From Comamonadaceae bacterium (GTDB taxonomy: Bacteria; Pseudomonadota; Gammaproteobacteria; Burkholderiales; Burkholderiaceae_C): a stretch of 64,000 bases of DNA. This document shows, in pieces, positions 29,401 to 37,653 of this stretch. The stretch is from positions 62,001 through 126,000 of the forward strand of contig JAIYCG010000023.1 in NCBI GenBank assembly GCA_027488115.1. Reading direction: 5' to 3'. The translations under genes and the position numbers were made by a program. The stretch's first letter is position 1; every line of letters starts with the position of its first letter. Below the pieces are notes generated by a model. That model saw only the letters and a program-made list of their open reading frames with translations, ran no database searches and was not told the origin of the DNA.

Positions 29401-30662
29401 ACTCGCTCCAACTCTTTATGCCTTGCGCCGCCGGCGTTGAAGGTTTGCTGGCCGACGAAGTCCATCAACTGACAGGCCTCACGGGCAACGATTTGCTCAC
29501 GGGCCGCGGCGGCGTCATGGCCAACGCATCTTGGCGCGAAGCTCTGCGTCTCAACTTGCACAGCCGGCTTACTCAGCGCGTGCTCATCCAACTGTCGCAA
29601 ACTTTCTACCGCAACGAAAAAGATTTGTACGATGCGGCCAGCGCCGTAGCCTGGGAGATTTGGTTCACCACCCAGCAAACATTCAAAATTGAAATAACGG
29701 CCCAGCACAGTCCGCTCACCAGCCTCAACTTTGCCGCTCTCAAAATCAAAGACGCCGTGGCCGATCGCTTTCGCGCCAAACGCGGCGAGCGGCCCGATGT
29801 GAACACACAGTGGCCCGACGTGCGCATTTATGTTCACCTCACCACAGACAGTTGCACGCTTTACATGGACACATCCGGTGAGCCTTTGTTCAAACGCGGT
29901 TGGCGTGAAGACAAAGGTGATGCGCCCCTCAAAGAAACATTGGCTGCTGCCATGTTGGCTGCCAGCTGCTGGGATGCACACACCCCTTTGTACGATCCTT
30001 GTTGCGGCAGTGGCACCATTGCCATTGAAGCAGCACAAATTGCGTGCGGCATTGCACCGGGCATCATGCGCCGTTTTGGCTTCGAAAAATTATTGCCTTT
30101 TCAGCCGCACGTCTGGCAGGCACTGCAAGAAGATGCGCGTGCTCAAGAGCACGCTCCCACGACCGAAATTCACGCCTCTGATGTAGCCTTCCGAATGGTT
30201 GACTTTACGCAGCGAAACGCTGAGCGCGCAGGCGTCGGGCAAGTGGTGCAAGCGCGTGGTGGTGATGCGCTACAGCGCATGCCGCCGTGCGAAACACCTG
30301 GGCTCATGCTTCTGAACCCACCATATGGCGAACGTATTGCAGCTGCAGGTGTGGCGGGCATCTCTAGCATGGACAGAGCACGCGATGCCGACGGCTCTCT
30401 TCGATCACGCGAGCGTGCTGACCTGAGACGTGCGCGTGAGGTTGCAGAAGGCGACGGCGGCGGCGAGTTCTTTTCTCAATTGGCCTCGCATTGGAAAAAG
30501 AATTACAACGGCTGGACCGCCTGGATGCTCACGCCCGACTTAAAGCTGCCCTCCAAAATGCGCCTCAAAGAATCGCGCCGTGTGCCCATGTGGAACGGCC
30601 CCATTGAATGCCGCATGTTTCGCTTCGACCTCATGAAGGGCTCTGTGCGTGACAAGCTTTGA
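29397..30662 (+). CDS. THUMP-domain class I SAM-dependent RNA methyltransferase (RlmL-type)
   Basis: The 421-residue protein starts with GTG inside the rpoN stop (GTGA overlap). An N-terminal ferredoxin-like/THUMP part (residues 1-165) is followed by a methyltransferase domain. That domain has YDPCCGSGTIAIEAA as the SAM-binding loop and LNPPYGERI as the N-P-P-Y catalytic motif for N2-guanine methylation. This corresponds to the N-terminal half of E. coli RlmKL, which modifies 23S rRNA G2445. A charged insert (residues about 325-350, rich in Arg and Asp) follows the NPPY motif and is unusual; it may be an organism-specific loop. Confidence 0.85.
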   Translation: MNSLQLFMPCAAGVEGLLADEVHQLTGLTGNDLLTGRGGVMANASWREALRLNLHSRLTQRVLIQLSQTFYRNEKDLYDAASAVAWEIWFTTQQTFKIEITAQHSPLTSLNFAALKIKDAVADRFRAKRGERPDVNTQWPDVRIYVHLTTDSCTLYMDTSGEPLFKRGWREDKGDAPLKETLAAAMLAASCWDAHTPLYDPCCGSGTIAIEAAQIACGIAPGIMRRFGFEKLLPFQPHVWQALQEDARAQEHAPTTEIHASDVAFRMVDFTQRNAERAGVGQVVQARGGDALQRMPPCETPGLMLLNPPYGERIAAAGVAGISSMDRARDADGSLRSRERADLRRAREVAEGDGGGEFFSQLASHWKKNYNGWTAWMLTPDLKLPSKMRLKESRRVPMWNGPIECRMFRFDLMKGSVRDKL

Positions 30663-31110
30663 GGTTCAAGAAAAACCAGCACCCACAGGCAAAGCACAGC
30701 CCTTTGTCATCGACACCAACATCGTGCTCGATCTCTGGTTGTTTGAAGATCCTGCCACCGAAGCTTTGCGGGCAGCCTTGCAAAATGGTCTGATTTCGCA
30801 TCTGGCCACAGACAGCATGCGTGAGGAGTTAGAGCGTGTACTTACCTACCCGCACCTTGTGAAGCGCATGACCAAGTCTGGTATTCAAGCTCAAGACATC
30901 TTGAATCGCTTTGATGCGCATCACTTGGCGGCAGAACCTGCCGCCAAAGCACCTTGTACATGCAAAGACCCTGACGATCAAAAATTCATTGACTTGGCGG
31001 TTGCCCATGCGGTGCCCTTGCTGAGCAAAGACGCTGCTATTTTGTGCATGAAAAAACGCTTGCTTCAATCGGGTGTGGTTTTGAACCCTGGCGAAATCCC
31101 CGCTCATTGA
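30649..31110 (+). CDS. PIN-domain protein (putative toxin-type nuclease family)
   Basis: The 153-residue product has the PIN-domain acidic residues in VIDTNIVLDLW, SMREELERVL and DPDDQKFIDLAVAH, with a final Asp in LLSKDAAIL. This is the family often labelled putative toxin-antitoxin component. No antitoxin gene is adjacent: the gene begins with GTG, overlaps the rRNA methyltransferase by 14 bases and is followed by a UPF0149 gene. A housekeeping role as an RNase coupled to rRNA modification is therefore at least as likely as toxin function. A Cys-x-Cys (PCTCKDP) just before the acidic loop is conspicuous. Confidence 0.78.
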   Translation: MTSFEVQEKPAPTGKAQPFVIDTNIVLDLWLFEDPATEALRAALQNGLISHLATDSMREELERVLTYPHLVKRMTKSGIQAQDILNRFDAHHLAAEPAAKAPCTCKDPDDQKFIDLAVAHAVPLLSKDAAILCMKKRLLQSGVVLNPGEIPAH

Positions 31111-31162
31111 AGTGAATCTTCCAGATGCCCATTTCCCTTCATCCTGAAAATTGAACGCTCCT

Positions 31163-31930
31163 ATGACTGGCCTCCAACCCGAAGACTTTGACGCACTTGA
31201 CGACATCTTGGACGACCTGCGCACGCGATATGAAGAAACACCGCAATGGGAGTTTTGTGAAGGCTTTTTGGTCGCTCTCATTTGTTGCAGGCGTGCCCTT
31301 CCAGAAACCGAATGGCTGCCGGTCTTGTTGGGACTTGAAGACGATGAAGGCGGCGCAGGTTTTTCAGACGAAGCGCAAAAAGTCAAATTCTTAAGTTTGT
31401 GGCAGCAACGTTACGACGAAGTCAAAATAGCCCTCGACTCAGAAATCAAAGCCCTTGACGAAGACAGCGCCTATGCACCCGAAGTGATGGATGTGCGCGG
31501 CGCCATTGCCAGCCTGCCACCGGAAGAACGCGCAGAAATTGACAGCACAGAAATTCCAGCCTTTGCACAGGTCTGGGCTTTGGGTTTCATGTTCGTTGTT
31601 GAAAACTGGCCCGATGAATGGACCGCACCCAAAGACAAAGACGCAGCGCAGTGGCACGACACAGCGCTAGAAGCCATTGTGGCACTCACAGAAGACGACA
31701 CCGACGAACCCACGCTGTCGGCACTCAGCGAAGACGGCCCTTTAAGTGTGAGCGAATCTCGTCTGAATACCTATGGTGAAGCCCTGTGGGCGGTCTACGA
31801 TTTGCGTGAAATTTGGCGCAACATTGGCCCGCGCGTGACACAGGTCATCAAAGAAGCAACGCCAGGTCGCAACGATGTTTGCAGCTGCGGCAGTGGCAAG
31901 AAATACAAAAAGTGTTGTGGGGTCAACTAA
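31163..31930 (+). CDS. UPF0149 (YecA/YgfB-like) protein with C-terminal SEC-C zinc motif
   Basis: The 255-residue acidic protein has a YecA-type helical domain (residues 1-190; [30 protein letters not shown]). It ends in the metal-binding SEC-C motif [19 protein letters not shown], also found at the SecA C-terminus, where it binds zinc and SecB or ribosomes. YecA itself has been linked to ribosome/protein-quality contacts. The ATG at 31163 was chosen over an in-frame TTG at 31151. It converges on the hydrolase gene with a 10-base gap. Function unknown. Confidence 0.8.
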   Translation: MTGLQPEDFDALDDILDDLRTRYEETPQWEFCEGFLVALICCRRALPETEWLPVLLGLEDDEGGAGFSDEAQKVKFLSLWQQRYDEVKIALDSEIKALDEDSAYAPEVMDVRGAIASLPPEERAEIDSTEIPAFAQVWALGFMFVVENWPDEWTAPKDKDAAQWHDTALEAIVALTEDDTDEPTLSALSEDGPLSVSESRLNTYGEALWAVYDLREIWRNIGPRVTQVIKEATPGRNDVCSCGSGKKYKKCCGVN

Positions 31931-31940
31931 GGCCGCTGAT

Positions 31941-32918
31941 TCAAACCATGAAAGCACCGAGACTTTCGACGGTGAGGTCTGGCAGCTCTTCTGGAATGAA
32001 GTGACCTGAGGGCACGACTTTCCCAGTAACTAACCCTGCGCATTGCGCTTGCCAAAGTTCAAGTGGCTTGAACATTTTGTGAACCACGCCGCGATCTCCC
32101 CACAGAACCAGTAAATCGCATTGGATCTTTTCGCCCTTCGCACGGCTTTCCTTGTCGTGGTCCAAATCAATGCCAGCACTGGCCCTGTAATCTTCACAAG
32201 CAGTGTGCACGGCCGGCAGCAAATCGCCCGGCTGTTCTGGCTGCAAATTCATGCTTCGTTCATATTCGGCCATGGCCTCTGGCTCGATGAATGACGTACC
32301 TTGCGAGCCCCAGCCACCTAACTTGGTATGCAAGTAATGGAGCACGTTGCCACCGATCATTTTCTCTGGCAAAGGAGTGGGCTGAATGAGATGAAACCAA
32401 TGGTAGTAGGCCCGTGCAAAGTCCATGTCGGTTCGGTTGTACATGTCCAGCGTGGGGGCGATGTCTAGTACGCACAACTTCAGCACTCTGGAGGGAAAAT
32501 CAAGGGCCAAGCGATGCGCAACGCGACCGCCTCTGTCGTGACCACACAAAAAGAATTGCGCAACATTGAGCTGGTCGAGCAAACCCACCACATCTTGTGC
32601 CATGGCACGTTTGCTGTAGTTGCTGTGATCGGGCAAACCTGGTGCATGAGACGAGTCGCCATAGCCACGCAAATCGGGCAAGACCAATCGATAGTCGTTC
32701 TTGAGGGCTTGTGCAACCCGATGCCACATCACGTGCGTTTGCGGAAAGCCATGTAACAACACCATGACGGGCTTGTCCATTTGTGAAAGCCAGTTGGCAG
32801 AAAGACGAGCGCAGACGACCAGACCATTGACATTGAACTGGCGTTTTTCAAAGCCATCAAACCAAGTGCTTGGGGCCTCAGGTGACGAGCCAGTGAGATC
32901 AGAATTAGAGGTGTTCAT
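31941..32918 (-). CDS. Alpha/beta-hydrolase of the haloacetate/fluoroacetate dehalogenase type
   Basis: The 325-residue enzyme has the oxyanion HGFPQTHVMWH and an aspartate nucleophile elbow GHDRGGRVAHRLAL (Asp rather than Ser). A late acid residue and the catalytic histidine in VPSGHFIPEELPD follow. The cap region contains RAYYHWFHLIQP, which corresponds to the His-Trp halide pocket of characterised fluoroacetate dehalogenases. The nucleophile and cap together argue for C-halogen hydrolysis, but epoxide hydrolases share the Asp elbow. The ATG at 32918 was chosen over a TTG nine bases upstream. NnrU lies 15 bases upstream on the same strand. Confidence 0.82.
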   Translation of the reverse strand: MNTSNSDLTGSSPEAPSTWFDGFEKRQFNVNGLVVCARLSANWLSQMDKPVMVLLHGFPQTHVMWHRVAQALKNDYRLVLPDLRGYGDSSHAPGLPDHSNYSKRAMAQDVVGLLDQLNVAQFFLCGHDRGGRVAHRLALDFPSRVLKLCVLDIAPTLDMYNRTDMDFARAYYHWFHLIQPTPLPEKMIGGNVLHYLHTKLGGWGSQGTSFIEPEAMAEYERSMNLQPEQPGDLLPAVHTACEDYRASAGIDLDHDKESRAKGEKIQCDLLVLWGDRGVVHKMFKPLELWQAQCAGLVTGKVVPSGHFIPEELPDLTVESLGAFMV

Positions 32919-32933
32919 GCAAATCAATCCTTT

Positions 32934-33539
32934 TTAGCCCATTGGCGAAACACCAATCACCTTGGCGTGCAAAACAAATGCAATGACAACCCAAACAAGC
33001 ATGCCAACAAAGACAGAAATGAGGGTTGCTGAGAGCTTGGTCACAGGCGCTTGTAACTCACCCGCCGACAGCAAATGGGCTTGTGCCAAGGCACGATCAC
33101 GCGCACGTGAGGCTTTGAAATTCAAGACGGCCCAGAGCAAAAAACCACCAAACAAAACAACATCTGCCAAATTACCGTTCGACAACAAGTGCGCCAAAGC
33201 CCAAACTTTCACAGACAACACCATAGGATGCCCAAGGCGCACTTTGAAGAGATTGCCAGGAACATAGGTTGCAACCAGCAAAATACAGGCAACCAACATG
33301 AGCAATGCACTGGCATGGCGGGTAGCGATGGGTGGCTCCCAAAGAGGAAAGGGTTGAAGCCTGGCTTCGCCATAGCCGACAATCAAGGCATACAACCCCA
33401 ACAGGGACACCAAGGCTGACAAACCCTTGAACGGTTTTTCGCCCCACGATTCTATGGTTCTGGTTCGCCAGCCATCAGCAAAAATGCGCGTAGAGTGCGC
33501 ACCCAAAAACAAAACCAAGCCCAAAATCAACCAAATCAT
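32934..33539 (-). CDS. NnrU-family integral membrane protein
   Basis: The 201-residue protein has about five to six hydrophobic helices and the NnrU hallmarks GLVLFLGAHSTRIFADGWR at the N-terminus, HPMVLSVKVWALAHLLSNG and GFLLWAVLNF. NnrU was named from nitric-oxide reductase clusters; related plant Z-ISO is a heme-dependent carotene isomerase, and the conserved histidines fit heme binding. No denitrification or carotenoid genes are close, so the role here is unknown. It probably forms an operon with the downstream hydrolase gene. Confidence 0.87.
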   Translation of the reverse strand: MIWLILGLVLFLGAHSTRIFADGWRTRTIESWGEKPFKGLSALVSLLGLYALIVGYGEARLQPFPLWEPPIATRHASALLMLVACILLVATYVPGNLFKVRLGHPMVLSVKVWALAHLLSNGNLADVVLFGGFLLWAVLNFKASRARDRALAQAHLLSAGELQAPVTKLSATLISVFVGMLVWVVIAFVLHAKVIGVSPMG

Positions 33540-33681
33540 GTTGTTCCTTCAATCCACTCAAAAATGCATTCTCTAAGAAATTTGCGCTTTTGGATCACAC
33601 TTCTTGTTGCTGAACACGCTGTGTGAGCTGAGTTCATTGATGTTGTGCGGAAGTTTAGATGACATTTCATACAATCGGGCC

Positions 33682-34206
33682 ATGAATTCTCCTCAAAACC
33701 CTTTCGATACGCCCCATTTCAAACAAGCTCTCTCTCGATTTCCAACTGGGGTGACGGTCATCACCACCCAACAAATGGCCGATGCCAACCCTGCCGAATG
33801 GGGCCATCAATTTGTCGGTCTGACGGCCAGTTCGTTCAACAGTGTGTCCCTGACGCCACCTTTGGTCGTTTGGAGTTTAGGTTTGAAATCGCGCACTTTG
33901 CCTTCTTTTCAAAAGGTCTCCCACTACGTGATCAATGTGCTGAGCGATGAGCAACTGCCGCTATGTCAGCAATTTGCATACGGTGAAGGCGACCGATTCA
34001 AGAACGTCAATTTCGACCTCAGCCACCAATCCTTGCCAATTTTAAAGGGCGCCTTGGCTTGGTTTGAATGCCGCAACCGCAGCCAATACCCAGAAGGCGA
34101 TCACATTATTTTCATTGGTGAAGTGGAGCGCTGTGGCTTTACCGAAGGCTCACCCTTGGTGTACCAGCAAGGCAGCTTTAGCGGTGTGCAACAACTGGCC
34201 GATTAA
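33682..34206 (+). CDS. Flavin reductase family protein
   Basis: The 174-residue protein has the split-barrel flavin-reductase fold: FKQALSRFPTGVTVITT at the N-terminus, FVGLTASSFNSVSLTPPLVVWSL (FMN phosphate region) and HIIFIGEVERCGF near the C-terminus. Members supply reduced flavin to two-component monooxygenases or act as flavoenzymes themselves; no partner oxygenase gene is adjacent. The ATG at 33682 was chosen because the frame upstream (to 33604) lacks family similarity. A bidirectional terminator follows. Confidence 0.85.
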   Translation: MNSPQNPFDTPHFKQALSRFPTGVTVITTQQMADANPAEWGHQFVGLTASSFNSVSLTPPLVVWSLGLKSRTLPSFQKVSHYVINVLSDEQLPLCQQFAYGEGDRFKNVNFDLSHQSLPILKGALAWFECRNRSQYPEGDHIIFIGEVERCGFTEGSPLVYQQGSFSGVQQLAD

Positions 34207-34278
34207 GCTGCGCTCACCAGAGGTCAAAGAAAAGTCTAAATAAGCAGATGGAAATCGGATCCCTGCTTCAAGGCTAAA

Positions 34279-34306
34279 AAAAAGCAGCTTCAAAAAGCTG
34301 CTTTTA
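34279..34306. terminator. Bidirectional terminator between flavin reductase and motB
   Basis: An inverted repeat (AAAAGCAGCTT / AAGCTGCTTTT, short A-rich loop) lies between two convergent genes, 8 bases from the motB stop. On the minus strand it is followed by a run of eight T residues, making it a strong terminator for motAB; on the plus strand the T run is shorter. Confidence 0.82.
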
Positions 34307-34313
34307 AAAAGAA

Positions 34314-35369
34314 TTACTGGTTCATGATCGTGATACTGATCCGCCTGTTTCGAGGATCCTTGGGATCGTTGGGGTTGTAAGGCGCCGTATCGGCAACGCC
34401 TTCAATCTTGGCAAATCGATTGCCTGGAATGCCCTTCTTTTCAATGATCTTGCGAGTTTCCTCGGCACGCTCTGCGGACAAGGACCAGTTGTTGCGATCA
34501 TCGGTATTGGCAAACTGAACGCTGTCGGTGTGGCCCCGAATGGCCACTTTGTTGGGCAATGCCGACAGTGTTTTGGACACCTCTGTGAGCAAGGCCTGGG
34601 CTCTGGGCGTCATGTTGGTTGTACCCAAGCCAAACATGGCGAAGTCGGCTTTGTCGATGATCTCTATGCGCAAGCCATCTTTGTCACGGGCAAATGAAAC
34701 TTGATCCTTGAGTTTGTCCAGCTTCGGGTTCTTCGCCATGGCCTCTTTGATCTCTTTTTCCATCTTGTCAAAGTTGGCAGCGTCTGCGGCCGCAGCTGCA
34801 GCTGCCGCTGCGGCTGCAGACTTTTTGCCTGGATCGCCATCCTGCCCAGACTCTTTGCTGTCTGAGCCATTGGGGGAAGGATCGTTTTCTGTGGGGCCGC
34901 CTTGAGAACGCGGGGTGACCATGTTCAAGGTACTGGTTTGCTTGGCCGAGAAAGGAAAACCATCAGGATCAAGGACAGACCGTCCGCCAAACATACCGTC
35001 CGAGCCAGCCAATTTGCCCATGGTCACATTGCTGTGCGAGGTGGGTTTGAAATAGTCGGCAATGCTTTTGCGTTGGTCTGCATTGGAAGCACCCAACAGC
35101 CACATCAACAAAAAGAAAGCCATCATGGCCGTCATCATGTCGGCCAGGGCAATTTTCCAAGCACCACCGTGAGCACCGCCATGCCCATCGTCCATGATTT
35201 TCTTGATGGTGATGCTAGGCGCAACCACCACCGGCGCATCTACTTCGGCCTCTTCAGGAACGAGTGGGGCAGCATCGGCAGCCGCTTCTGCGGCATCCTC
35301 AACAACCGGGGCTTCAGCTGCTTGCGCCTTAGCCTCGTCTGTCAGCGCTTCTAAAACTGCCTCAGCCAT
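34314..35369 (-). CDS. motB: Flagellar motor stator protein MotB
   Basis: The 351-residue protein has a cytoplasmic Ala/Glu-rich leader (about 65 residues) and one membrane helix containing the proton-accepting aspartate (KIALADMMTAMMAFFLLMWLL, residue about 82). A plug and linker with a poly-alanine run follow. The C-terminal OmpA-like peptidoglycan-binding domain is IRGHTDSVQFANTDDRNNWSLS. MotB anchors the stator to the cell wall and, with MotA, conducts protons. The N-terminal leader is longer than the roughly 30 residues in E. coli. It starts 5 bases after motA. Confidence 0.94.
   Translation of the reverse strand: MAEAVLEALTDEAKAQAAEAPVVEDAAEAAADAAPLVPEEAEVDAPVVVAPSITIKKIMDDGHGGAHGGAWKIALADMMTAMMAFFLLMWLLGASNADQRKSIADYFKPTSHSNVTMGKLAGSDGMFGGRSVLDPDGFPFSAKQTSTLNMVTPRSQGGPTENDPSPNGSDSKESGQDGDPGKKSAAAAAAAAAAADAANFDKMEKEIKEAMAKNPKLDKLKDQVSFARDKDGLRIEIIDKADFAMFGLGTTNMTPRAQALLTEVSKTLSALPNKVAIRGHTDSVQFANTDDRNNWSLSAERAEETRKIIEKKGIPGNRFAKIEGVADTAPYNPNDPKDPRNRRISITIMNQ
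34784..34819 (-). repeat. Poly-alanine codon run in the MotB linker
   Basis: About eleven consecutive alanine codons (mixed GCA/GCT/GCC/GCG) lie in the linker between membrane helix and OmpA-like domain. Codon mixing argues for selection on the amino acid run instead of simple slippage. Confidence 0.6.
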
Positions 35370-35374
35370 GGCGA

Positions 35375-36238
35375 TTAGCCTCCACGCAAGCCATCAAACA
35401 CTTCAGCAAAACTAGGCTGATTGTGGTGGCTAATTCCGGCCCGCGCGGCCTCAATGATCAGAGGCATGGGGTGACCGTGCAAGGTCCCGATGATGATTTG
35501 TTTCACCACTTTGTAAATTTGGCCTTCATCGTCAATGATTTGAGCCAAGCGGGAGGCCATGGGCTCAATGAAACCGTAGGCCATGAACACGCCCAAGAAC
35601 GTACCCACCAAAGCGCCACCAATCATGGCACCCAACACCGCAGGCGGTTGGTCAATCGCGTCCATGGTTTTCACCACACCCAGCACACAAGCCACAATAC
35701 CCAATGCAGGCAGCGCACCCGCTAGGGTGGCCAAAGCAGCTTGTGCTTTCAAGGCGTCATGGTGGTGAGTTTTGATAGACAAGTCCATCACGTCTTCCAC
35801 GGCGTAGGGACTTAAAGGGCTGGTGGACACCACCATCAATCGAACCGTGTTGCAAACCAAATCTAACAAGGCGTGATCGTGCAAAATTTTGGGGTACTCG
35901 CCAAAGATGGCGCTGGATTCCGGATTCTCAATGTGCGCTTCAAGGGCCACAGGGCCCTCGGTTTTAAGCGTTTTCATAATTTTGGACACCACGAAGATGG
36001 TGCTCAAATAATCTTCTTTTTTGTAGGCAGGGCCCTTAAACACTTTGCCCATGCCGCCCAGGGCACCTTTGAAAATGTCCATGCTGTTGCCGATCAGCAT
36101 ACCGCCAATACCAGCGCCCAAAATAATGAAAGTCTCAATCGGCGCTGATTTGATAATCGGCTTCATGCTTCCGCCGGCCATGATAAAACCGCCGAACACG
36201 CAGACCATTAAAACAACGATACCAATAATCGCATTCAT
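35375..36238 (-). CDS. motA: Flagellar motor stator protein MotA
   Basis: The 287-residue protein has four predicted membrane helices, starting MNAIIGIVVLMVCVFGGF. The conserved proline of the channel is in GALPALGIVACVLGVVKTM, followed by MIGGALVGTFLGVFMAYGF. Length and sequence fit the long proton-type MotA of enteric and beta-proteobacteria. The ATG at 36238 has GGAGAG upstream; the in-frame TTG at 36250 was rejected. A strong hairpin sits just ahead of the ribosome site, between fliS and motA. Confidence 0.94.
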   Translation of the reverse strand: MNAIIGIVVLMVCVFGGFIMAGGSMKPIIKSAPIETFIILGAGIGGMLIGNSMDIFKGALGGMGKVFKGPAYKKEDYLSTIFVVSKIMKTLKTEGPVALEAHIENPESSAIFGEYPKILHDHALLDLVCNTVRLMVVSTSPLSPYAVEDVMDLSIKTHHHDALKAQAALATLAGALPALGIVACVLGVVKTMDAIDQPPAVLGAMIGGALVGTFLGVFMAYGFIEPMASRLAQIIDDEGQIYKVVKQIIIGTLHGHPMPLIIEAARAGISHHNQPSFAEVFDGLRGG

Positions 36239-36260
36239 ATTTCTCTCCAAAAACGAACAA

Positions 36261-36290
36261 ACGGGCGGCTGGCTAACCAGCAGCGCCCGT
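36261..36290 (-). terminator. GC-rich hairpin between fliS and motA
   Basis: A long stem (ACGGGCG/CGCCCGT outer arms, GCTGG/CCAGC inner arms, CTAA loop, two-base bulge) ends 22 bases before the motA start. On the minus strand it is followed by TTTGTTCGTTTTT, so it may terminate the fliS transcript or attenuate motAB. No promoter element was recognised between it and motA. Confidence 0.6.
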
Positions 36291-36328
36291 CATTGTTCCC
36301 TCAAAGCCTTGCCCTTACAGGCAAAAGC

Positions 36329-36763
36329 TCAATGCATTGAAGACATTGCAACACCTGAAGCAGGTGCAGTTTTGGGTAACAAATTAGGAACATCACGCCA
36401 AGCTTGGCGAATTTCATTCAACAAAGTGTGAACTTCTTGCAATGCATCGAGGTCATTGCGGGCATTCACATGAATCAAGCGACGGGTTACGTAACTGTAC
36501 AACTCATACAAGTTGCTGGCCAAGTCACCGCCTTTGTCTAAGTCCAAAGAACCTTGTAAACCAAGGACGATTCGACCCGCTCTGGTCAAACTTTTGTTCT
36601 TTTCCTCAATGGAGCCACGTTGAATGTGGCCCTTGGCAGTGACCAGGCTGTCAATCAAGCCGTCAAACAGCATTTGAATGAGCTCAACCTTATCAGCCAC
36701 GACGGCTTGTGATGTATGGTTGCCTTCGCCGTAGCTCTCCATCGCTTTGAAATGTACTCGCAT
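36329..36763 (-). CDS. fliS: Flagellar export chaperone FliS
   Basis: The 144-residue protein has the FliS signature: YGEGNHTSQAVVADKVELIQMLFDG near the N-terminus, IEEKNKSLTRAGRIVLGLQGSLD, then GGDLASNLYELYSYVTRRLI. FliS binds the C-terminus of flagellin and prevents early polymerisation. The frame stays open to 36907, but the ATG at 36763 has AAGGAAC in front and matches the family start. It lies downstream of fliA and upstream of motAB, away from fliC/fliD, which are not in this window. A sigma-28 element precedes it. Confidence 0.9.
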   Translation of the reverse strand: MRVHFKAMESYGEGNHTSQAVVADKVELIQMLFDGLIDSLVTAKGHIQRGSIEEKNKSLTRAGRIVLGLQGSLDLDKGGDLASNLYELYSYVTRRLIHVNARNDLDALQEVHTLLNEIRQAWRDVPNLLPKTAPASGVAMSSMH

Positions 36764-36796
36764 GATGTCTTGTTCCTTTTGATCCTGACACAGCAG

Positions 36797-36823
36797 GAAT
36801 CGGAGGGACATCTGGAAACTTGA
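36797..36823 (-). promoter_or_regulatory. Sigma-28 (FliA) promoter for fliS
   Basis: On the minus strand TCAAGTTT is separated by exactly 11 bases from TCCGATTC, matching the FliA consensus TAAAGTTT-N11-GCCGATAA at most positions. Its end is 33 bases before the fliS start codon. It resembles the elements before flgM and flgP in this window. Confidence 0.65.
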
Positions 36824-36853
36824 GCCTTGACCTGTAAAAGAAGGCATAAAAAC

Positions 36854-36867
36854 TGGCTTTGAAGCCA
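36854..36867 (-). terminator. Small terminator-like hairpin after fliA
   Basis: TGGCT/AGCCA arms with a TTGA loop lie 37-50 bases downstream of the fliA stop and are followed, on the minus strand, by GTTTTT. The stem is short, so this is a weak candidate. Confidence 0.3.
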
Positions 36868-36903
36868 CAAACCCAGGAAAAGAGATGTTCATTGGCATCG
36901 ATC

Positions 36904-37653
36904 TCATTTTCCAGCTTTGGGTTTCGCCACATGGGCTGGCTCTACGTTGAGGGTGCCACGCAACTTTTTAACCACGGCGGACAACAACTGGCTAACGCGC
37001 GACTCGGTCACACCCAGTACTTCGCCGATTTCTTTCAGATTGAGCTCTTCAACGTAATACAAATTCATTAACAATTGATCGCGCTCGGGCAAATCGGCAA
37101 TAGCGTCCGTCAAAGCGCCCATGAATTGCTCATGTTCCACAATGGCTTCGGGCTGCTGCGATGAGTCGGTGGCGATGTTCATCACCTCTTCCGTCACCAC
37201 TTCCATCGAGTAGGTCTCAAAACGGCGCGCCTGTGTTCGCTCTTTGTGAAAAAGCTCAATGTCTTTTCCCATGTAATCGGCCAATTCCGACTGCGTCGGT
37301 GTACGTCCCAACTCGGCACCCAACTCGTGCGTGGCTTCACTGTGCGATTTATTGATGGCCACCGCAGAGCGAGGCAAAAAAGACAGCCGCCTGACTTCGT
37401 CCAAAATAGCGCCGCGCACACGGCTGTGCGCAAAATTTTCAAACTCAATCCCCTTGCCGGGGTTGTAAGCGCGAGCCGCTTCCAACAAGCCAATCATGCC
37501 CACTTGAATGAGTTCGTCCAGCTCCATGAAGGGTGGCAGTCTCACCTTCAGGTGCAAAGCCACACGCTTGACCATGCCCAAATGGGCCATGACCAGCGCT
37601 TCGCTGTTGTTTTGAACCTGTTCGTAAAGGCGAGTGGAGTTGGCCATGTTCAT
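36904..37653 (-). CDS. fliA: Flagellar sigma-28 factor FliA
   Basis: The 249-residue sigma-70-family factor contains region 2 (DELIQVGMIGLLEAARAYNPGKGIEFENFAHSR, residues about 46-78, incl. the core-binding and -10 recognition helices), region 3, and region 4 (LPERDQLLMNLYYVEELNLKEIGEVL, then TESRVSQL). It transcribes late flagellar genes and is held inactive by FlgM, encoded about 19 kb to the right. Its ATG overlaps the flhG stop (ATGA), so flhF-flhG-fliA are translationally linked. Confidence 0.96.
   Translation of the reverse strand: MNMANSTRLYEQVQNNSEALVMAHLGMVKRVALHLKVRLPPFMELDELIQVGMIGLLEAARAYNPGKGIEFENFAHSRVRGAILDEVRRLSFLPRSAVAINKSHSEATHELGAELGRTPTQSELADYMGKDIELFHKERTQARRFETYSMEVVTEEVMNIATDSSQQPEAIVEHEQFMGALTDAIADLPERDQLLMNLYYVEELNLKEIGEVLGVTESRVSQLLSAVVKKLRGTLNVEPAHVAKPKAGK

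Noticed and set aside
29157-30038. 293-codon minus-strand frame spanning the rpoN/methyltransferase junction
   Set aside because: Antisense to two well-recognised genes, composition like a shadow frame, no motif.
36764-36907. 48-codon N-terminal extension of FliS
   Set aside because: The ATG at 36763 has a ribosome site and matches the family start. The extension covers the sigma-28 promoter and has no similarity to FliS.
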